The notes under the pieces were generated by a model. The model did not search any database, was not told the origin of the DNA, and worked only from the letters and a program-made list of their open reading frames with translations. From JAYZBC01 sp036339375 (lineage in GTDB: Bacteria; Pseudomonadota; Alphaproteobacteria; MPNO01; UBA2964), in the NCBI GenBank assembly GCA_036339375.1, contig JAYZBC010000075.1, forward strand, positions 19,634-83,633: a stretch of DNA of 64,000 nucleotides, given 5' to 3'. Shown piece after piece: positions 1-8,555 of the stretch. Made by a program: the position numbers and the translations under genes. Each line of letters begins with the position of its first letter. Position 1 is the stretch's first letter.

Positions 1-11
1 ATTTCTAATTT

Positions 12-1208
12 CTATTTTGAATTTGCAAGCGATTGCTCAATGTCTTCCTTTAAATCATCGATATCCTCAAGACCAATAGATAAACGGACAAAGCCATCAG
101 TAATTCCCAACTGGGCCCTTTCTTCTACCGAAATTCTTTGATGGGTTGTTGTAGCGGGATGGGTCGCCAAACTTTTGGCATCTCCAAGATTATTGGAAAT
201 ATCTATAAGTCTAAGGGAGTTCATGAATTTGAACGCACGTTCTTTTTTTGCATCCAAATCTAAACAGACCACACTTCCAAAATCTAGCATTTGAGCCTTT
301 GCTAGTGTGTGTTGGGGATGTGAACTAAGACCAGGATAAAGCACTCGTGTCGGTTCATTTTTTTGGATCAAAAACTTTGCTATCTCTACAGCATTTTGAC
401 AGTGTTTTTTTACCCTCATTTCAAGTGTTTCCAGGGCTTTTAACAAAATCCAAGCGTTGAAAGGGCTCATTGAAGGACCGGTGTGACGATAAAAAGGGGT
501 TAGAATTTCATTAATCCATTTTTCTCTAGCAAGAATAGCTCCACCCATTGTCCTTCCTTGGCCGTCAATGTGTTTTGTAGTGGAGTAAACAACTACGTCA
601 GCTCCAAATTTTAATGGATTTTGTAGTAGCGGTGTAGCAAAAACATTGTCTACAATTACGATGGCACCTGCTTTATGAGCAATTTCACAAACGGTTTTCA
701 TATCAATTATTTCCAACCCTGGATTTGACGGAGTCTCAAAAAAAACTGCTTTGGTAGGTTGGCTTAAGGCTTTTTCCCACTGGTCCAAATCTCTTCCATC
801 TACAATTGTAATATCAATTCCAAAACGAGGCAAAATTTCCGTCAAAATATATTGACATGATCCAAAAAGAGCCCTTGATCCTACCACACGGTTTCCTGCG
901 TCGGTGCTGCACGCAAGTGAGGCAAAGACTGCTGCCATGCCGCTTGCGGTTGCGCGACAGGCTTCAGCGCCTTCAAGAAGGCTCATGCGATCTTGAAACA
1001 TTTCAACGGTTGGGTTCCCATACCTTGAGTAAATAAAACGATCAATTTCATTTTTAAAAGCGGCTTCAGCGTCTTCAGCTTTCTCATAAACGAAGCCCGA
1101 AGTCATGAAAATAGCTTCGTCGGTTTCGTCAAATCCCGTTCGACGTGTGCCACCACGAATAAGTTGGGTTTGAGGTCGCCAATTTCTTTCTTTTTGTTTC
1201 ACCACCAT
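12..1208 (-). CDS. metZ: O-succinylhomoserine sulfhydrylase
   Basis: PLP enzyme of the Cys/Met-metabolism family that makes homocysteine from O-succinylhomoserine and sulfide in the cytoplasm (methionine synthesis). Seen: the family's N-terminal TQLIRGGTRRTGF-type opening, the SRYGNPT motif, ASGMAA, and the PLP lysine in STTKH near residue 209. The SRYGNPT/STTKHIDGQGR pattern fits MetZ better than MetB or MetC. The reading frame opens 9 codons further upstream, but ATG at 1208 has a GGAGAG ribosome site 5-6 bases before it, so I start there (398 aa, normal length). The leader carries a SAM-II riboswitch and a terminator hairpin, so expression should fall when S-adenosylmethionine is plentiful. 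Confidence 0.93.
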   Translation of the reverse strand: MVVKQKERNWRPQTQLIRGGTRRTGFDETDEAIFMTSGFVYEKAEDAEAAFKNEIDRFIYSRYGNPTVEMFQDRMSLLEGAEACRATASGMAAVFASLACSTDAGNRVVGSRALFGSCQYILTEILPRFGIDITIVDGRDLDQWEKALSQPTKAVFFETPSNPGLEIIDMKTVCEIAHKAGAIVIVDNVFATPLLQNPLKFGADVVVYSTTKHIDGQGRTMGGAILAREKWINEILTPFYRHTGPSMSPFNAWILLKALETLEMRVKKHCQNAVEIAKFLIQKNEPTRVLYPGLSSHPQHTLAKAQMLDFGSVVCLDLDAKKERAFKFMNSLRLIDISNNLGDAKSLATHPATTTHQRISVEERAQLGITDGFVRLSIGLEDIDDLKEDIEQSLANSK

Positions 1209-1257
1209 TATTTCTCTCCTCACCTTGCCCGTCATCGGACAGGGCTTTAAGCCTTAA

Positions 1258-1285
1258 CAAAAAACCCCAACCAAATAGGTCAGGG
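1258..1285 (-). terminator. Terminator hairpin in the metZ leader
   Basis: On the minus strand an 8-bp stem (CCCTGACC with GGTTGGGG, two G-U pairs; positions 1285-1278 and 1272-1265) closes a TATTT loop and is followed directly by six T. It lies between the riboswitch and the metZ start, the layout of a transcription attenuator. The shape is seen; its role is inferred. Confidence 0.65.
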
Positions 1286-1295
1286 CAATTACAGG

Positions 1296-1356
1296 CTCCG
1301 ACTTTTTAGCGTTTATTTTTACGTGGCAGCAAGCCAGCCGGGCTCAAATCACCACT
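1296..1356 (-). ncRNA. SAM-II (SAM_alpha) riboswitch
   Basis: Read on the minus strand the leader contains GTGGTGATTTG, then GGCTTGC, GCCACGT, an A-rich stretch and CGCTAAAAAG. This is the conserved core of the SAM-II riboswitch known upstream of metA, metX and metZ in Alphaproteobacteria. The outer stem is GTGG pairing with CCAC; the A-rich segment and GCTAAAAAG form the 3' side of the pseudoknot in that class. Its place, about 90 bases before a methionine gene, agrees. Exact ends are approximate. Confidence 0.85.
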
Positions 1357-1363
1357 ACCCCCG

Positions 1364-1392
1364 TTACTACCTCCGTCTGACTTAATCGTCAA
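1364..1392 (-). promoter_or_regulatory. Putative sigma70 promoter of metZ
   Basis: Minus strand TTGACG (1392-1387), 17-base spacer, TAGTAA (1369-1364). Transcription would begin close to position 1357, exactly where the riboswitch begins. The -35 box is good, the -10 box moderate. Confidence 0.5.
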
Positions 1393-1499
1393 GCATTTGT
1401 CGATCTTCCTTTCAAGGCCAAAAATTTTCTATTTAAACTTATGATACAAAAGAGATACATAATCTTTGGGTTATAATTTTGTTAAGGTCCTTTGGTTAT

Positions 1500-2564
1500 T
1501 CAATCTTTTCCAGTGTATTTGGTAACTCCCAGATCATACCTAATTAACACTGCGAGAGTTATGATAGCTAAAGCACCAGCTTGATGGAAGATTGCAGGAA
1601 TATAGGCCACTTTCATAAGTAAAGTTGTTATGCCTAAAGCCATTTGTCCGATTGAAAAAAAGGTTAAACAAAAAATTAGTATGCGTGTAGAATTTGGCAA
1701 TGGCGTCTTTATAGCAAAAACGCAAAACATAATAATTAATAACACAAGTGCGACGCCTAATTTTCGGTGAAAAAATTGCACAGTAGCTGTGTTTTCAAAA
1801 AAATTGATCCACCATGGAGACATAGTAAAAAGATCTTGTGGTATCCACTTCCCACTCATAAGTGGGAAAGTGTTGAAAGCAAGGCCGGCGTCTAAACCCG
1901 CGACAAGGGCACCCCATACCATTGTTATAAATGTACCAACAATAACCAAAAATGAAAAACCTCTGATAATTTCCGAACAATTCCTTATAGGGCGGGTTTT
2001 AAGGCAAGTAAGTGCTAACCAAAAAAGCCAAACATAAATTAGTGTTGCTAAAATAAGGTGTGCAGCAAGCCTGTATTGACTTACGGTAGGTTGATCAATG
2101 AGCCCGCTTTGGACCATGTACCATCCTAAAACTCCCTGCAAGCCACCTAAACCAAACAAACCCAAAAGTTGCCACGCTAAGGTTTTGGGTATCATGCGAC
2201 GACACAAAAACCAAAGAAATGGAATAAAAAAAACTATTCCAATTATCCTTCCCCAAAGTCGATGAAAATATTCTAACCAAAAAATTGACTTAAAATCTTC
2301 TAAAGTCATCCAAAAGTTTAACTTATTAAATTCGGGGCTGAAACGATAAGCCTCGAACAATATTTGCCATTCTGCATGTGATGTTGGAGGAAAAATACCG
2401 GTTAAAGGTCGCCAATCAACAATTGACAGACCACTTTCAGTTAGACGAGTAAGTCCTCCTATGATTACCATAAGCAAAACGAGTATGCAGCAAAGAATGA
2501 GCCAATAGCCCACGATAGGGGGTGGTAAATTTACACTCAATTTTAAATTGCGCGTAACAGGCAT
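1500..2564 (-). CDS. ctaA: Heme A synthase (COX15/CtaA)
   Basis: Inner-membrane enzyme converting heme O to heme A for aa3-type cytochrome oxidase. The 354-residue protein is almost wholly hydrophobic, with about eight membrane segments. Family marks are the GGLTRLTESGLSIVDW segment near residue 36, a histidine in HRLWGR, a second in HRKLGV, and another in FHQAGAL, the usual heme-ligand histidines of both halves. Length is normal for the alphaproteobacterial form. It lies upstream of metZ on the same strand but is separated by the metZ promoter and riboswitch, so the two are unlikely to share control. Confidence 0.93.
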   Translation of the reverse strand: MPVTRNLKLSVNLPPPIVGYWLILCCILVLLMVIIGGLTRLTESGLSIVDWRPLTGIFPPTSHAEWQILFEAYRFSPEFNKLNFWMTLEDFKSIFWLEYFHRLWGRIIGIVFFIPFLWFLCRRMIPKTLAWQLLGLFGLGGLQGVLGWYMVQSGLIDQPTVSQYRLAAHLILATLIYVWLFWLALTCLKTRPIRNCSEIIRGFSFLVIVGTFITMVWGALVAGLDAGLAFNTFPLMSGKWIPQDLFTMSPWWINFFENTATVQFFHRKLGVALVLLIIMFCVFAIKTPLPNSTRILIFCLTFFSIGQMALGITTLLMKVAYIPAIFHQAGALAIITLAVLIRYDLGVTKYTGKD

Positions 2565-2685
2565 AATTGTTCCTAATAAATTTATTTTATCAAGACGAAG
2601 TTTAAGGAGCAGATAAAAGGTAAATAGTGACGTTTTATTTAAAATTAAACCTTTATAAAAATAAACTGAAATTATTCACAGGTTC

Positions 2686-2714
2686 TTGACACCGAGAAGA
2701 TGGATAACTATATA
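2686..2714 (+). promoter_or_regulatory. groESL sigma70 promoter
   Basis: TTGACA at 2686-2691, 17-base spacer, TATATA at 2709-2714: a near-consensus vegetative promoter placed immediately before the CIRCE element and about 80 bases before groES. Confidence 0.8.
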
Positions 2715-2715
2715 C

Positions 2716-2742
2716 CTGGCACTCGATTGGGGAGAGTGCTAA
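2716..2742 (+). promoter_or_regulatory. CIRCE operator (HrcA site)
   Basis: Inverted repeat CTGGCACTC - 9 bases - GAGTGCTAA. The right arm is the exact CIRCE half-site; the left arm differs from TTAGCACTC at two outer bases. Starting two bases after the -10 box, it overlaps the transcription start region, so bound HrcA would block initiation until heat or misfolded protein titrates it away. Confidence 0.88.
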
Positions 2743-2792
2743 TAAAATTGTTTTTCCCCATTTATTTCAATGAGAAACTTGGGAGCGTGCAA

Positions 2793-3080
2793 ATGAAATT
2801 TAGGCCATTGCATGACCGCGTTTTGGTCGAAGCTGTAGAAGCAGAGGTTAAAACGGCAGGTGGCGTAATTATTCCTGATACGGCACAAGAAAAGCCGCAG
2901 GAAGGAAAAGTCATTTCAACAGGGCCAGGCCTTCGGGGAGATGACGGAAAATTAATAAAACCAGATGTCAAAAAGGGTGATCGTATTCTTTATGGTAAGT
3001 GGTCTGGCAACGAAGTTAAAGTCGATGGTAAGGACTACTTAATAATGAAAGAGTCCGACATCATGGGAATCATAGAGTAG
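2793..3080 (+). CDS. groES: Co-chaperonin GroES (Hsp10)
   Basis: 95-residue lid of the GroEL chamber. It begins MKFRPLHDRVLVEAVEAE, carries the mobile-loop segment TAGGVIIPDTAQEKPQ, and ends YLIMKESDIMGIIE, all standard. The frame is open for 31 codons upstream across the promoter and CIRCE site, but only ATG at 2793 fits the family length; GGGAG lies about 10 bases before it. groEL follows after 13 bases, so the two form the usual heat-shock operon under the CIRCE element. Confidence 0.97.
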   Translation: MKFRPLHDRVLVEAVEAEVKTAGGVIIPDTAQEKPQEGKVISTGPGLRGDDGKLIKPDVKKGDRILYGKWSGNEVKVDGKDYLIMKESDIMGIIE

Positions 3081-3093
3081 GGAGATCAGACTG

Positions 3094-4743
3094 ATGGCAG
3101 CTAAAGAAGTAAAATTTGATACTGAAGCCCGAAACAAAATGTTGAAGGGTGTTGATACTCTCGCTGACGCGGTAAAAGTAACGCTAGGACCAAAAGGTCG
3201 TAATGTAGTGTTGGATAAGGCTTTCGGTGCTCCGCGGATTACTAAGGACGGCGTTACAGTCGCTAAAGAAATTGAACTTTCTGACAAGTTTGAAAATATG
3301 GGCGCCCAAATGGTACGGGAAGTAGCATCAAAGACTAACGACGAGGCGGGAGACGGTACAACTACGGCTACCCTATTGGCTCAAGCAATTGTGCATGAGG
3401 GATGTAAAGCTGTTGCCGCTGGTATGAATCCGATGGACCTCAAACGTGGAATCGATGCCGCAGTTGAAACGGTGGTTGCAGAACTGAATTCACGTTCCAA
3501 GAGAGTGAAGGATGAAGGGGAAATTGCCCAAGTAGGAACAATTTCAGCAAACGGCGACGCCGACGTTGGTGATATGATTTCTGCGGCAATGCAGAAAGTT
3601 GGTAAAGAGGGTGTTATTACTGTTGAGGAAGCCAAGGGTTTAACAACTGAGTTAGAGGTTGTTGAAGGCATGCAGTTTGATCGTGGCTATCTTTCACCCT
3701 ATTTCGTTACTAATCCAGAAAAGATGATTTGTGATATGGAAAATCCAATGATTCTTCTTCACGAGGCAAAGCTTTCCACATTACAGCCCTTGTTGCCACT
3801 TTTGGAATCAGTTGTTCAAGCCTCTCGTCCGCTTATAATCATTGCGGAAGATGTTGAGGGGGAGGTTTTGGCTACGTTAGTTGTTAATAAACTTCGTGGT
3901 GGGCTTAAAGTAGCGGCAGTAAAGGCACCTGGATTTGGTGACCGTCGGAAAGCAATGCTTGAAGATATTGCTATTTTGACCGGCGGGCAGGTCGTCTCTG
4001 AGGATCTTGGTATTAAACTTGAAAACGTTACAATGGACATGCTTGGGTCCGCTAAAAAAGTAACTATGACTAAAGAAGAGACCACACTTGTAGAGGGTGC
4101 TGGCAAAAAAGGTGAAATCCAAGGACGTTGCAACCAAATTCGCGCACAGGTTGAAGAGACAACCTCAGACTACGATCGAGAGAAATTGCAAGAACGCCTT
4201 GCAAAACTTGCTGGTGGCGTAGCCGTAATTAAAGTAGGTGGCTCTACCGAAATAGAAGTCAAGGAAAAACGTGATCGAGTAGAAGATGCGATGAACTCAA
4301 CCCGCGCAGCTGTTGAAGAAGGTATAGTTGCAGGCGGTGGTGCGGCATTAATTCACGCGACTAAGGTTTTGGATAAGGTTAAACCTGGAAATGATGATCA
4401 ACGCGTGGGTGTTGATATAATACGTAAGGCAATTCAAGCTCCTGTCTACCAAATTGCTGAAAATGCGGGTGCATCGGGGGCAGTAATTGCTGGCAAGCTC
4501 CTTGAGTCCAAAGGGGCGACTGTTGGTTATAATGCTGATACCGGTGCGATTGAAGATTTGGTTAAGGCCGGCATCATTGATCCAACGAAGGTAGTGAGAA
4601 CGGCATTGCAAGATGCTAGTTCAGTTGCTGGCCTTTTAATTACAACTGAAGCGATGGTTGCAGAAGCGCCAGATGACAAGGCGGCAGCAGCACCTCCGAT
4701 GCCTGATATGGGTGGCATGGGTGGAATGGGTGGAATGATGTAA
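3094..4743 (+). CDS. groL: Chaperonin GroEL (Hsp60)
   Basis: 549-residue ATP-driven folding chamber subunit. Seen: AAKEVKFDTEAR start, the nucleotide-binding VTLGPKGRNVVLDK and GDGTTTATLLAQ motifs, the apical AVKAPGFGDRRKAMLEDIA segment, and the flexible Gly-Met C-terminal tail typical of the cytosolic protein. A GGGAG ribosome site precedes the ATG. It is the second gene of the operon with groES and is followed 30 bases later by a strong hairpin terminator. Sequence and length are ordinary; there is no sign of a second divergent copy here. Confidence 0.98.
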   Translation: MAAKEVKFDTEARNKMLKGVDTLADAVKVTLGPKGRNVVLDKAFGAPRITKDGVTVAKEIELSDKFENMGAQMVREVASKTNDEAGDGTTTATLLAQAIVHEGCKAVAAGMNPMDLKRGIDAAVETVVAELNSRSKRVKDEGEIAQVGTISANGDADVGDMISAAMQKVGKEGVITVEEAKGLTTELEVVEGMQFDRGYLSPYFVTNPEKMICDMENPMILLHEAKLSTLQPLLPLLESVVQASRPLIIIAEDVEGEVLATLVVNKLRGGLKVAAVKAPGFGDRRKAMLEDIAILTGGQVVSEDLGIKLENVTMDMLGSAKKVTMTKEETTLVEGAGKKGEIQGRCNQIRAQVEETTSDYDREKLQERLAKLAGGVAVIKVGGSTEIEVKEKRDRVEDAMNSTRAAVEEGIVAGGGAALIHATKVLDKVKPGNDDQRVGVDIIRKAIQAPVYQIAENAGASGAVIAGKLLESKGATVGYNADTGAIEDLVKAGIIDPTKVVRTALQDASSVAGLLITTEAMVAEAPDDKAAAAPPMPDMGGMGGMGGMM

Positions 4744-4773
4744 ACTTCCACTTGTCGTTTTAAGAAAACTTAA

Positions 4774-4803
4774 GGCTCCGCTTTGGCGGGGCCTTTTGTT
4801 TTT
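4774..4803 (+). terminator. Rho-independent terminator of groESL
   Basis: Eight-base stem GGCTCCGC / GCGGGGCC with a TTTG loop (4774-4793), then TTTTGTTTTT. One G-U pair, otherwise perfect; a classic intrinsic terminator. Confidence 0.9.
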
Positions 4804-4984
4804 CCATTTGTTTGGACATCAAAAATCACTATAAAAGTATATGATGAATGGTGGTATCAAAATCCCTTAAAAAGCGAGAAAAATATTGTTAAGTTTTCTC
4901 TTCAAGTTAGCTTTGATGTATAAAAACGGTTTTATCAATTTTTGGCATATTTTGATTGTTAAAAGAACTAAACTAAGGCGTTAA

Positions 4985-5020
4985 ATGAGTAGACCTTTTC
5001 CACCATATATGAAGAAATAA
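4985..5020 (+). CDS. Possible 11-codon leader ORF before lysK
   Basis: ATG at 4985 with AAGG 6 bases upstream opens a peptide MSRPFPPYMKK ending in TAA 10 bases before the lysK start. lysK itself has only an A-rich stretch and no clear ribosome site, so ribosomes ending this mini-ORF could restart on lysK. The last two codons before the stop are both lysine, which is suggestive next to a lysyl-tRNA synthetase, but no attenuator hairpin is visible. It may be chance. Confidence 0.3.
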   Translation: MSRPFPPYMKK

Positions 5021-5030
5021 AACTTAAAAA

Positions 5031-6617
5031 ATGAATTCACTTCGCAAATTTGGTCAACATGCAAAAACTTGGCCTTTTGAAGAGGCCCGGAAGGTCCTAA
5101 ATCGGGCCAATAATTCGACGAAGGGCAAAGGTTACGTATTATTTGAAACTGGTTACGGACCATCAGGTTTGCCTCATATAGGTACGTTTGGTGAAGTGGT
5201 GAGGACTACCATGGTACGCCAGGCTTTTCAGGTGCTAAGCGATACACCTACGCGTTTATTTGCCTTCTCAGATGATATGGATGGGTTAAGAAGCGTTCCT
5301 AAAAATATTCCAAACCCAGACAATTTAATACAACACCTTGGTAAACCATTAACAGAAATACCAGATCCCTACGGTACACATCAAAGCTTTGGGGACCACA
5401 ATAATGCATTGCTTTGCAATTTTCTCGATACTTTTGAATTTGATTATGAGTTTCAAAGTGCGACTGAATGTTATCGGTCTGGAAAATTTGATTCAACTCT
5501 TTTGCTATTGTTGGAGAACCTCGACGCAGTGACGCAAATAATTTTGCCTACCCTAGGGAAAGAAAGACAGACCACTTATTGTCCATTTTTGCCTATTTGT
5601 CCCGAAACAGGAGTCGTTTTACAAGTTCCTGCTATAGCCCGTGACACCGCTGCGGGCACAGTGACTTTCAAATTAGAAGACGACAAACATTTGGAAGTTC
5701 CGGTAACGGGAGGACATTGTAAACTGCAATGGAAAGCCGACTGGGCAATGCGTTGGGTTGCCCACGATGTTGATTATGAAATGTCAGGAAAAGATTTAAT
5801 CGAGTCTGTTCGACTCTCTTCCCGCATATGTAAAATTTTAGGAGGGGTTCCACCCGAGGGATTCACTTATGAATTATTTCTTGACGAAAATGGTGAAAAA
5901 ATTTCAAAATCGAGGGGTAACGGCCTTTCAATAGATGATTGGTTGCGTTACGCACCTCAAGAAAGCCTCCAGCTCTTTATGTTTAACTCGCCTCGTAAGG
6001 CCAAAAGGCTGCATTTTGACGTGATTCCACGTCATGTTGATGATTATTTGACCTTTCTCAGAAAAAATCGAATGGAAGAAGGGCCAAAACAACTCGAAAA
6101 TCCAATTTGGCACATACATGGCGGCAATCCACCAACGAAAAATCATTTAGTAACATTTAGCCTTTTATTGAATTTAGTTTCTGCTTGTAATACAGAACAA
6201 AAGGCTGTTCTTTGGGGATTTCTGAGTCGGTACGTACCAAACGCAACACCAAATTCTGAAAAACTTTTAGATGAATTGGTAGAGCATTCCATCCAATACT
6301 ATAAAGACTTTATTAAACCCAGTAGGAACTATCGGAAACCAGATAATCGTGAGCGGGCGGCACTGCAAGATCTTATGCAGACATTAGAAACTATGCCAAT
6401 AACTTCCGAAGTAAATGACATTCAAAATTTAATTTATGAGGTCGGGAAAAGGCACCATTTTGAAAACTTAAAAGATTGGTTTAAAGCCCAGTACGAAATT
6501 TTGTTGGGTTTTGAACAGGGTCCGCGTATGGGTTCATTTATAGCTCTCTATGGGATTAAAGAGACTGCGGTCTTGATTGGGAGGGTGCTCAGCGGAGAAG
6601 ATATTTCCACTAATTAG
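5031..6617 (+). CDS. lysK: Lysyl-tRNA synthetase, class I
   Basis: Charges tRNA-Lys. This is the class I (archaeal-type) enzyme, which replaces the class II LysS in many Alphaproteobacteria. Seen: the HIGH-type motif in PSGLPHIGTFGE (residues 44-55), and the KMSKS-type motif KISKSRGNG near residues 289-297, with a helical C-terminal anticodon-recognition region to residue 528. Length is normal. The ATG is the first after an in-frame stop at 5025. It stands alone between groESL and the oppositely oriented sufE; no class II lysS is in the window. Confidence 0.95.
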   Translation: MNSLRKFGQHAKTWPFEEARKVLNRANNSTKGKGYVLFETGYGPSGLPHIGTFGEVVRTTMVRQAFQVLSDTPTRLFAFSDDMDGLRSVPKNIPNPDNLIQHLGKPLTEIPDPYGTHQSFGDHNNALLCNFLDTFEFDYEFQSATECYRSGKFDSTLLLLLENLDAVTQIILPTLGKERQTTYCPFLPICPETGVVLQVPAIARDTAAGTVTFKLEDDKHLEVPVTGGHCKLQWKADWAMRWVAHDVDYEMSGKDLIESVRLSSRICKILGGVPPEGFTYELFLDENGEKISKSRGNGLSIDDWLRYAPQESLQLFMFNSPRKAKRLHFDVIPRHVDDYLTFLRKNRMEEGPKQLENPIWHIHGGNPPTKNHLVTFSLLLNLVSACNTEQKAVLWGFLSRYVPNATPNSEKLLDELVEHSIQYYKDFIKPSRNYRKPDNRERAALQDLMQTLETMPITSEVNDIQNLIYEVGKRHHFENLKDWFKAQYEILLGFEQGPRMGSFIALYGIKETAVLIGRVLSGEDISTN

Positions 6618-6625
6618 TTTTGATT

Positions 6626-7066
6626 TCATGAGTTTTCTTTGCATGTGCAAGTTCTTGCATAGGCCTGGATATAGTTTACCATCGCATGCAATCCGTTAGC
6701 CCGATTACCACTCAGGTGAGAACCTAATTCGATTTTTTCAAAAAAATCTGGAGGTGTGTCTAAAATTTCGTGACCTGTCCTTCCCGAATATACACGAAGA
6801 AGCAGTGCAATTAGTCCCCTCACAATTAAGGCGTCGCTATCTGCCTGGAAAGAAATTTGGCCCTCATTAAATTTTGCATCAAACCAAACTTGTGATTGGC
6901 AACCCTTAACGCGGTTTTGTTCCGTTTGCAGGTTTTCTGGAAGCCCTTTTAATTCCCTACCCAATTCTATAATGTACTCGTAACGATCAACCCAGTTTTC
7001 AAACAGCCCAAACTCATCAATTATACTTTGTTTGGCTTCAGTGATATCGCTGAATGGAATGGCCAT
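6626..7066 (-). CDS. sufE: SufE-like cysteine desulfuration protein
   Basis: 146-residue SufE/CsdE family protein that accepts persulfide sulfur from a SufS-type desulfurase and passes it to the Fe-S assembly scaffold. The acceptor cysteine is Cys56 in RVKGCQSQVWF, the family signature; the C-terminal half keeps the GLIALLLRVYSG segment. It is convergent with lysK (8 bases between stops), and no other suf gene is nearby, as is common for this gene in Alphaproteobacteria. Confidence 0.9.
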   Translation of the reverse strand: MAIPFSDITEAKQSIIDEFGLFENWVDRYEYIIELGRELKGLPENLQTEQNRVKGCQSQVWFDAKFNEGQISFQADSDALIVRGLIALLLRVYSGRTGHEILDTPPDFFEKIELGSHLSGNRANGLHAMVNYIQAYARTCTCKENS

Positions 7067-7212
7067 TTAAAAACATTTTACCTTTGTAATTTTTTCTTTG
7101 GTATACAAGGCTTGGTATTGGTTATCAACTCCCCTTTTGTTTTTTGTACCTCGCTGCGAATCGAGCGGTGTTTTATGGTAGCAAAAGAATTGTAGGAGTG
7201 TTGTTTTTATCG

Positions 7213-8355
7213 ATGTCTAATGCAGGAACGGGGACAATTCCGGGGCGTGGCGAGTTGAAGGGGGATAAAAGTCGCATAGAATTTTTAAAGGGCTGTGCAG
7301 CCCTTTTTCGTTTATTACCCCCTAACTTAGCACATAAAGCAGCAATTAAAGTATTAAAATATGGTTTAGTACCTCAGCGAGTAGAATCAGATGACCCAAG
7401 TATTGGTATTAAATTATGGGATTTAAAATTTTCAAACCCTGTTGGTATGGCTGCAGGTTTTGATAAGGATTCAGAAGCCTTGGATGGTTTATTTGGCCTG
7501 GGTTTTGGATTTGTCGAAGTTGGAACTGTTACGCTAAAAGCCCAGCCAGGAAATCCTAAACCTAATTTATTTCGCCTTCGAATTGACGAAGCTCTGATAA
7601 ATCGACTGGGATTTCCTAGCCAAGGTTTAGAAGAATTTAAGTTTAATTTAGAAAGATGCCTAAAAAACCGGCGAGGTAATTTTGGCGTTAACATTGGTGT
7701 AAATGCCAAAACTCAAGATGGGGCAAAAGATATACAAAGCTGTATTTTAAAGTTAGCACAAATTTCGGGTTACATTACGATTAATGTTTCATGTCCAAAC
7801 ATGCCGGGTATTTCAAGTTTGCAATCAGGGAACAAATTAACTGAAATCATTTCGAGGGCACAGGATGCTTTGGATGCAGCATCTGGAAATCGGCGCCCAC
7901 CTTTATTGGTAAAAGTTTCTCCAGATCTTAATGACGAAGCAATTTTTGAAATATCTGAAATTGGTTTAAAAACTGGGCTTGATGGATTTGTAGCTTGTAA
8001 TACAACCGTGAAAAGACCATTCAATCTAAATGATGAACAAAAAGATGAAATTGGCGGCCTTAGCGGTCCTCCATTGGTGCCTAGCGCGAAACGAGTTTTA
8101 GTTGAACTTTACAAAAATACCAACGGAAAAATCCCGTTGATTAGCTGTGGCGGCATACGTGATGCTGCAGATGTTTACGACCGAATTCGAAAAGGGGCTT
8201 CACTAACGCAAATGTATACAGCCTTTATTTATAATGGGCCGGGACTTATTAATGAAATTAAGTCATCTTTAACAAAGCTATTGCATGCAGATGGTTTTTT
8301 AAAACTTTCTGATGCGATTGGTGTTGATCATCAGCAAAAAAAATCATTGTTTTAG
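7213..8355 (+). CDS. pyrD: Dihydroorotate dehydrogenase (quinone), class 2
   Basis: Membrane-associated flavoenzyme that oxidises dihydroorotate to orotate with ubiquinone in pyrimidine synthesis. Seen: the N-terminal helical segment LFRLLPPNLAHKAAIKVLK that marks class 2, GMAAGFDKDSEA, the catalytic serine region NVSCPNMPG, and the FMN-phosphate loop SCGGIRDAADVYDRIRKGAS. The open frame reaches 7144; residues before ATG 7213 have no family match, and even 7213 may be slightly early because the conserved part starts about 25 residues later. No other pyr gene is adjacent. Confidence 0.92.
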   Translation: MSNAGTGTIPGRGELKGDKSRIEFLKGCAALFRLLPPNLAHKAAIKVLKYGLVPQRVESDDPSIGIKLWDLKFSNPVGMAAGFDKDSEALDGLFGLGFGFVEVGTVTLKAQPGNPKPNLFRLRIDEALINRLGFPSQGLEEFKFNLERCLKNRRGNFGVNIGVNAKTQDGAKDIQSCILKLAQISGYITINVSCPNMPGISSLQSGNKLTEIISRAQDALDAASGNRRPPLLVKVSPDLNDEAIFEISEIGLKTGLDGFVACNTTVKRPFNLNDEQKDEIGGLSGPPLVPSAKRVLVELYKNTNGKIPLISCGGIRDAADVYDRIRKGASLTQMYTAFIYNGPGLINEIKSSLTKLLHADGFLKLSDAIGVDHQQKKSLF

Positions 8356-8555
8356 TTAGTTTTATTCCTTTTAAAATCTTTTGCTTGTGAAATCGGAGAT
8401 GGATGATGTTGGGTAAATTAAATATTCCGATTGTAAATCAAATTTATTGACTAGCTTGTTTCGTTTCGACACACTTTTGTGATTGAATTTTTAGAGATAT
8501 TTTTTATTTAATGTGTCTACAGAATTAAAAATTAAGTGTCATTATAATCATAAAA

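Noticed and set aside
3039..4751. Several long antisense frames across groES/groEL
   Set aside because: They mirror the strongly conserved chaperonin codons and have no start signals or protein pattern.
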